Shown: positions 62,963-64,000 of the stretch, in pieces
How positions within the stretch are numbered: position 1 is the first letter of the stretch
How the letters are laid out: every line of letters begins with the position of its first letter
Source of the DNA: Stenotrophomonas sp. YIM B06876
Lineage (GTDB): Bacteria; Pseudomonadota; Gammaproteobacteria; Xanthomonadales; Xanthomonadaceae
NCBI RefSeq assembly: GCF_030711595.1
Contig: NZ_JAUJUJ010000008.1
Span: 30,165 to 94,164, forward strand
Direction: 5' to 3'
Length of the DNA stretch: 64,000 nt
The notes under the pieces: model-generated
Told to the model about the DNA's origin: nothing
Database searches by the model: none
What the model saw: only the letters and a program-made list of their open reading frames with translations
Program-made: the position numbers and the translations under genes

Positions 62963-63745
62963 ATGTCCGACGCCCCGGTTTCCCTCCGCACCGCCGACGC
63001 GATCCGCACGATCACCGTCCAGCGCCCGGAAAAACTCAATGCGTTGAACCGGCAGACCCTGCAAGCACTGGATGCGGCCTTCGCCGACGCCGCGGCCGAT
63101 GACGCGGTACGCGTGGTGGTGTTGACCGGCGCCGGCGGCAAGGCGTTCGTGGCCGGCGCCGATATCGCCGAAATGACCACCCTCAGCCCGGTGCAGGGCC
63201 GCGACTTTTCGCTGTTGGGCCAGCAGCTGATGCGTCGCATCGAGCGCCTGCCCAAGCCGGTGATCGCGATGGTCAACGGGTTCGCGCTGGGCGGCGGCAT
63301 GGAGCTGGCCATGGCCTGCCATCTGCGTATCGCCGCCGACAGCGCCAAAGTGGGCCAGCCGGAAATCAACCTCGGCCTGATCCCGGGGTTTGGCGGCACC
63401 CAGCGGCTGGTGCGTCTGGCCGGTCGCGCCGCCGCACTGGAACTGTGCCTGCTCGGCGCGCCGATCGATGCCGCCCGTGCCCTGCAGCTGGGGCTGGTCA
63501 ACCGCGTGGTGCCTGCCGCCGAGCTGGAAACGGAAACCCTGAAAATGGCCGCGCAGCTGGCCAACGCGGCGCCGCTGGCACTGCGCGGCATCCTCGATAC
63601 GATCAACATCGGCGGGGAATGCGCGATCAGTGAAGGCCTGGAATATGAAAGCGCGCAGTTCGGGCTGATGTTCTCCACCGCGGACATGCGCGAAGGCACC
63701 GGCGCGTTCCTGGAACGCCGCAAGCCGGCGTTCAACAACCGCTGA
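62963..63745 (+). CDS. enoyl-CoA hydratase/isomerase family protein
   Basis: 260 residues, crotonase fold. RPEKLNALNRQTL near the N-terminus, AFVAGADIAEM (oxyanion loop), NGFALGGGMELAMACHLRIAA (in parts), and the catalytic Glu in GQPEINLGLIPGFGGTQRL (in parts) match short-chain enoyl-CoA hydratases. An AGGAG site precedes the ATG. It hydrates 2-enoyl-CoA in fatty or amino acid oxidation; the exact pathway is not shown by neighbours. A T-rich run (TTTTTTTT near 62934) lies just upstream. Confidence 0.92.
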   Translation: MSDAPVSLRTADAIRTITVQRPEKLNALNRQTLQALDAAFADAAADDAVRVVVLTGAGGKAFVAGADIAEMTTLSPVQGRDFSLLGQQLMRRIERLPKPVIAMVNGFALGGGMELAMACHLRIAADSAKVGQPEINLGLIPGFGGTQRLVRLAGRAAALELCLLGAPIDAARALQLGLVNRVVPAAELETETLKMAAQLANAAPLALRGILDTINIGGECAISEGLEYESAQFGLMFSTADMREGTGAFLERRKPAFNNR

Positions 63746-63755
63746 GCCGCTACCG

Positions 63756-64000
63756 ATGTCCGCTTCCCCCATTTCACCGCAGCAGTTGCTGGATCTGGTG
63801 CTGGCCGATGACCTGGACGGCGCCGTGCGCGCCGGCCTGATGGACTACGCCGCCACTGCGGGCGATGCCACGCTCACTCCGGCGCAATCGCAGCTGCTGC
63901 TGGACACCCGGCAACGCCTGCAGTCCGCCTGGGCCGCGCGCGCGCGGCATCGCGCCCGCACTGAACGTCTGGCGCGACGCGCCGCCGAACGTGAGGCGCG
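63756..64000 (+). CDS. uncharacterised protein, N-terminal part (runs off the right edge)
   Basis: About 81 codons are visible. The ATG lies 11 bases after the enoyl-CoA hydratase stop, so it is probably cotranscribed. The visible part is soluble: LLDLVLADDLDGAVRAGLMDYA (in parts), then a strongly basic helix with many Arg and Ala (RHRARTERLARRAAERE). It has no signal peptide or membrane segment. I do not recognise the family; the basic helix suggests nucleic-acid or protein contact. Confidence 0.65.
   Translation, partial: MSASPISPQQLLDLVLADDLDGAVRAGLMDYAATAGDATLTPAQSQLLLDTRQRLQSAWAARARHRARTERLARRAAEREA

Overview
The window is a contiguous piece of a high-GC gammaproteobacterial chromosome. 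Gene content and order point to the Xanthomonadaceae (Xanthomonas, Stenotrophomonas, Pseudoxanthomonas or Lysobacter relatives). The signs are an Oar-type TonB-dependent receptor, petABC followed by sspA-sspB, purE-purK, a solitary ParB-like chromosomal gene, DUF2272 and DUF3301 proteins, and GTAG-type REP-like hairpins. I cannot fix the genus from sequence alone. I see no prophage, insertion sequence, CRISPR array, rRNA or tRNA. Coding density is very high, many genes overlap by 1-4 bases (ATGA type), and long antisense open frames are a by-product of GC-rich codon use.

Layout. 1-1415 (minus): minor type IV pilins fimT-pilV-pilW (pilW cut by the window edge), divergent from an AlgZ-type sensor kinase. 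2605-7347: the nucleosidase PpnN and a 1079-residue TonB-dependent receptor. 7579-10300: MarC, a short-chain dehydrogenase lacking its usual catalytic residues, monothiol glutaredoxin, superoxide dismutase and an AhpD-like protein. 10373-14714: purK-purE, Trm112-like-nadC and two DUF proteins. 14845-18788 (minus): the bc1 complex petABC with sspA and sspB. 18947-30676: a lytic transglycosylase, miaB, and ybeZ-ybeY-(secreted protein)-corC-DUF4105-corA. A three-gene ABC exporter on the opposite strand separates miaB from ybeZ.

30821-51975 is the most coherent block: a polyamine and beta-alanine catabolic island. It holds a Pseudomonas-spu-like gene set: spuA/puuD, spuB/puuA, spuC and the PotFGHI importer on the minus strand, and a divergent second glutamylpolyamine synthetase (spuI) plus puuB. 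Aldehyde dehydrogenases Sad and PuuC flank it. It continues into bauA (beta-alanine:pyruvate transaminase), ald (alanine dehydrogenase) and mmsA. Together these could take polyamines to succinate and acetyl-CoA while alanine dehydrogenase regenerates the pyruvate used as amino acceptor. Inside this island sit a REC-REC-GGDEF diguanylate cyclase and a bacteriohemerythrin. The latter is preceded by a perfect FNR-type box placed exactly at -41.5 relative to a plausible -10 element.

52096-64000: a ParB-like DNA-binding protein, a DUF5671 / pseudopilin-like / DUF445 membrane trio, rlmKL, a small hydrolase, ampD, a DUF1684 lipoprotein, sseA, a DUF1289-Nudix fusion, an FKBP isomerase with a strong terminator, an enoyl-CoA hydratase, and the start of an unknown gene at the right edge.

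Most genes are housekeeping. The best leads are the FNR-box hemerythrin/diguanylate cyclase pair inside the polyamine island, the DUF1289-Nudix fusion, the catalytically altered dehydrogenase, and the DUF5671/pseudopilin-like/DUF445 module. Functions are assigned by recognising protein families by eye; no database search was run.
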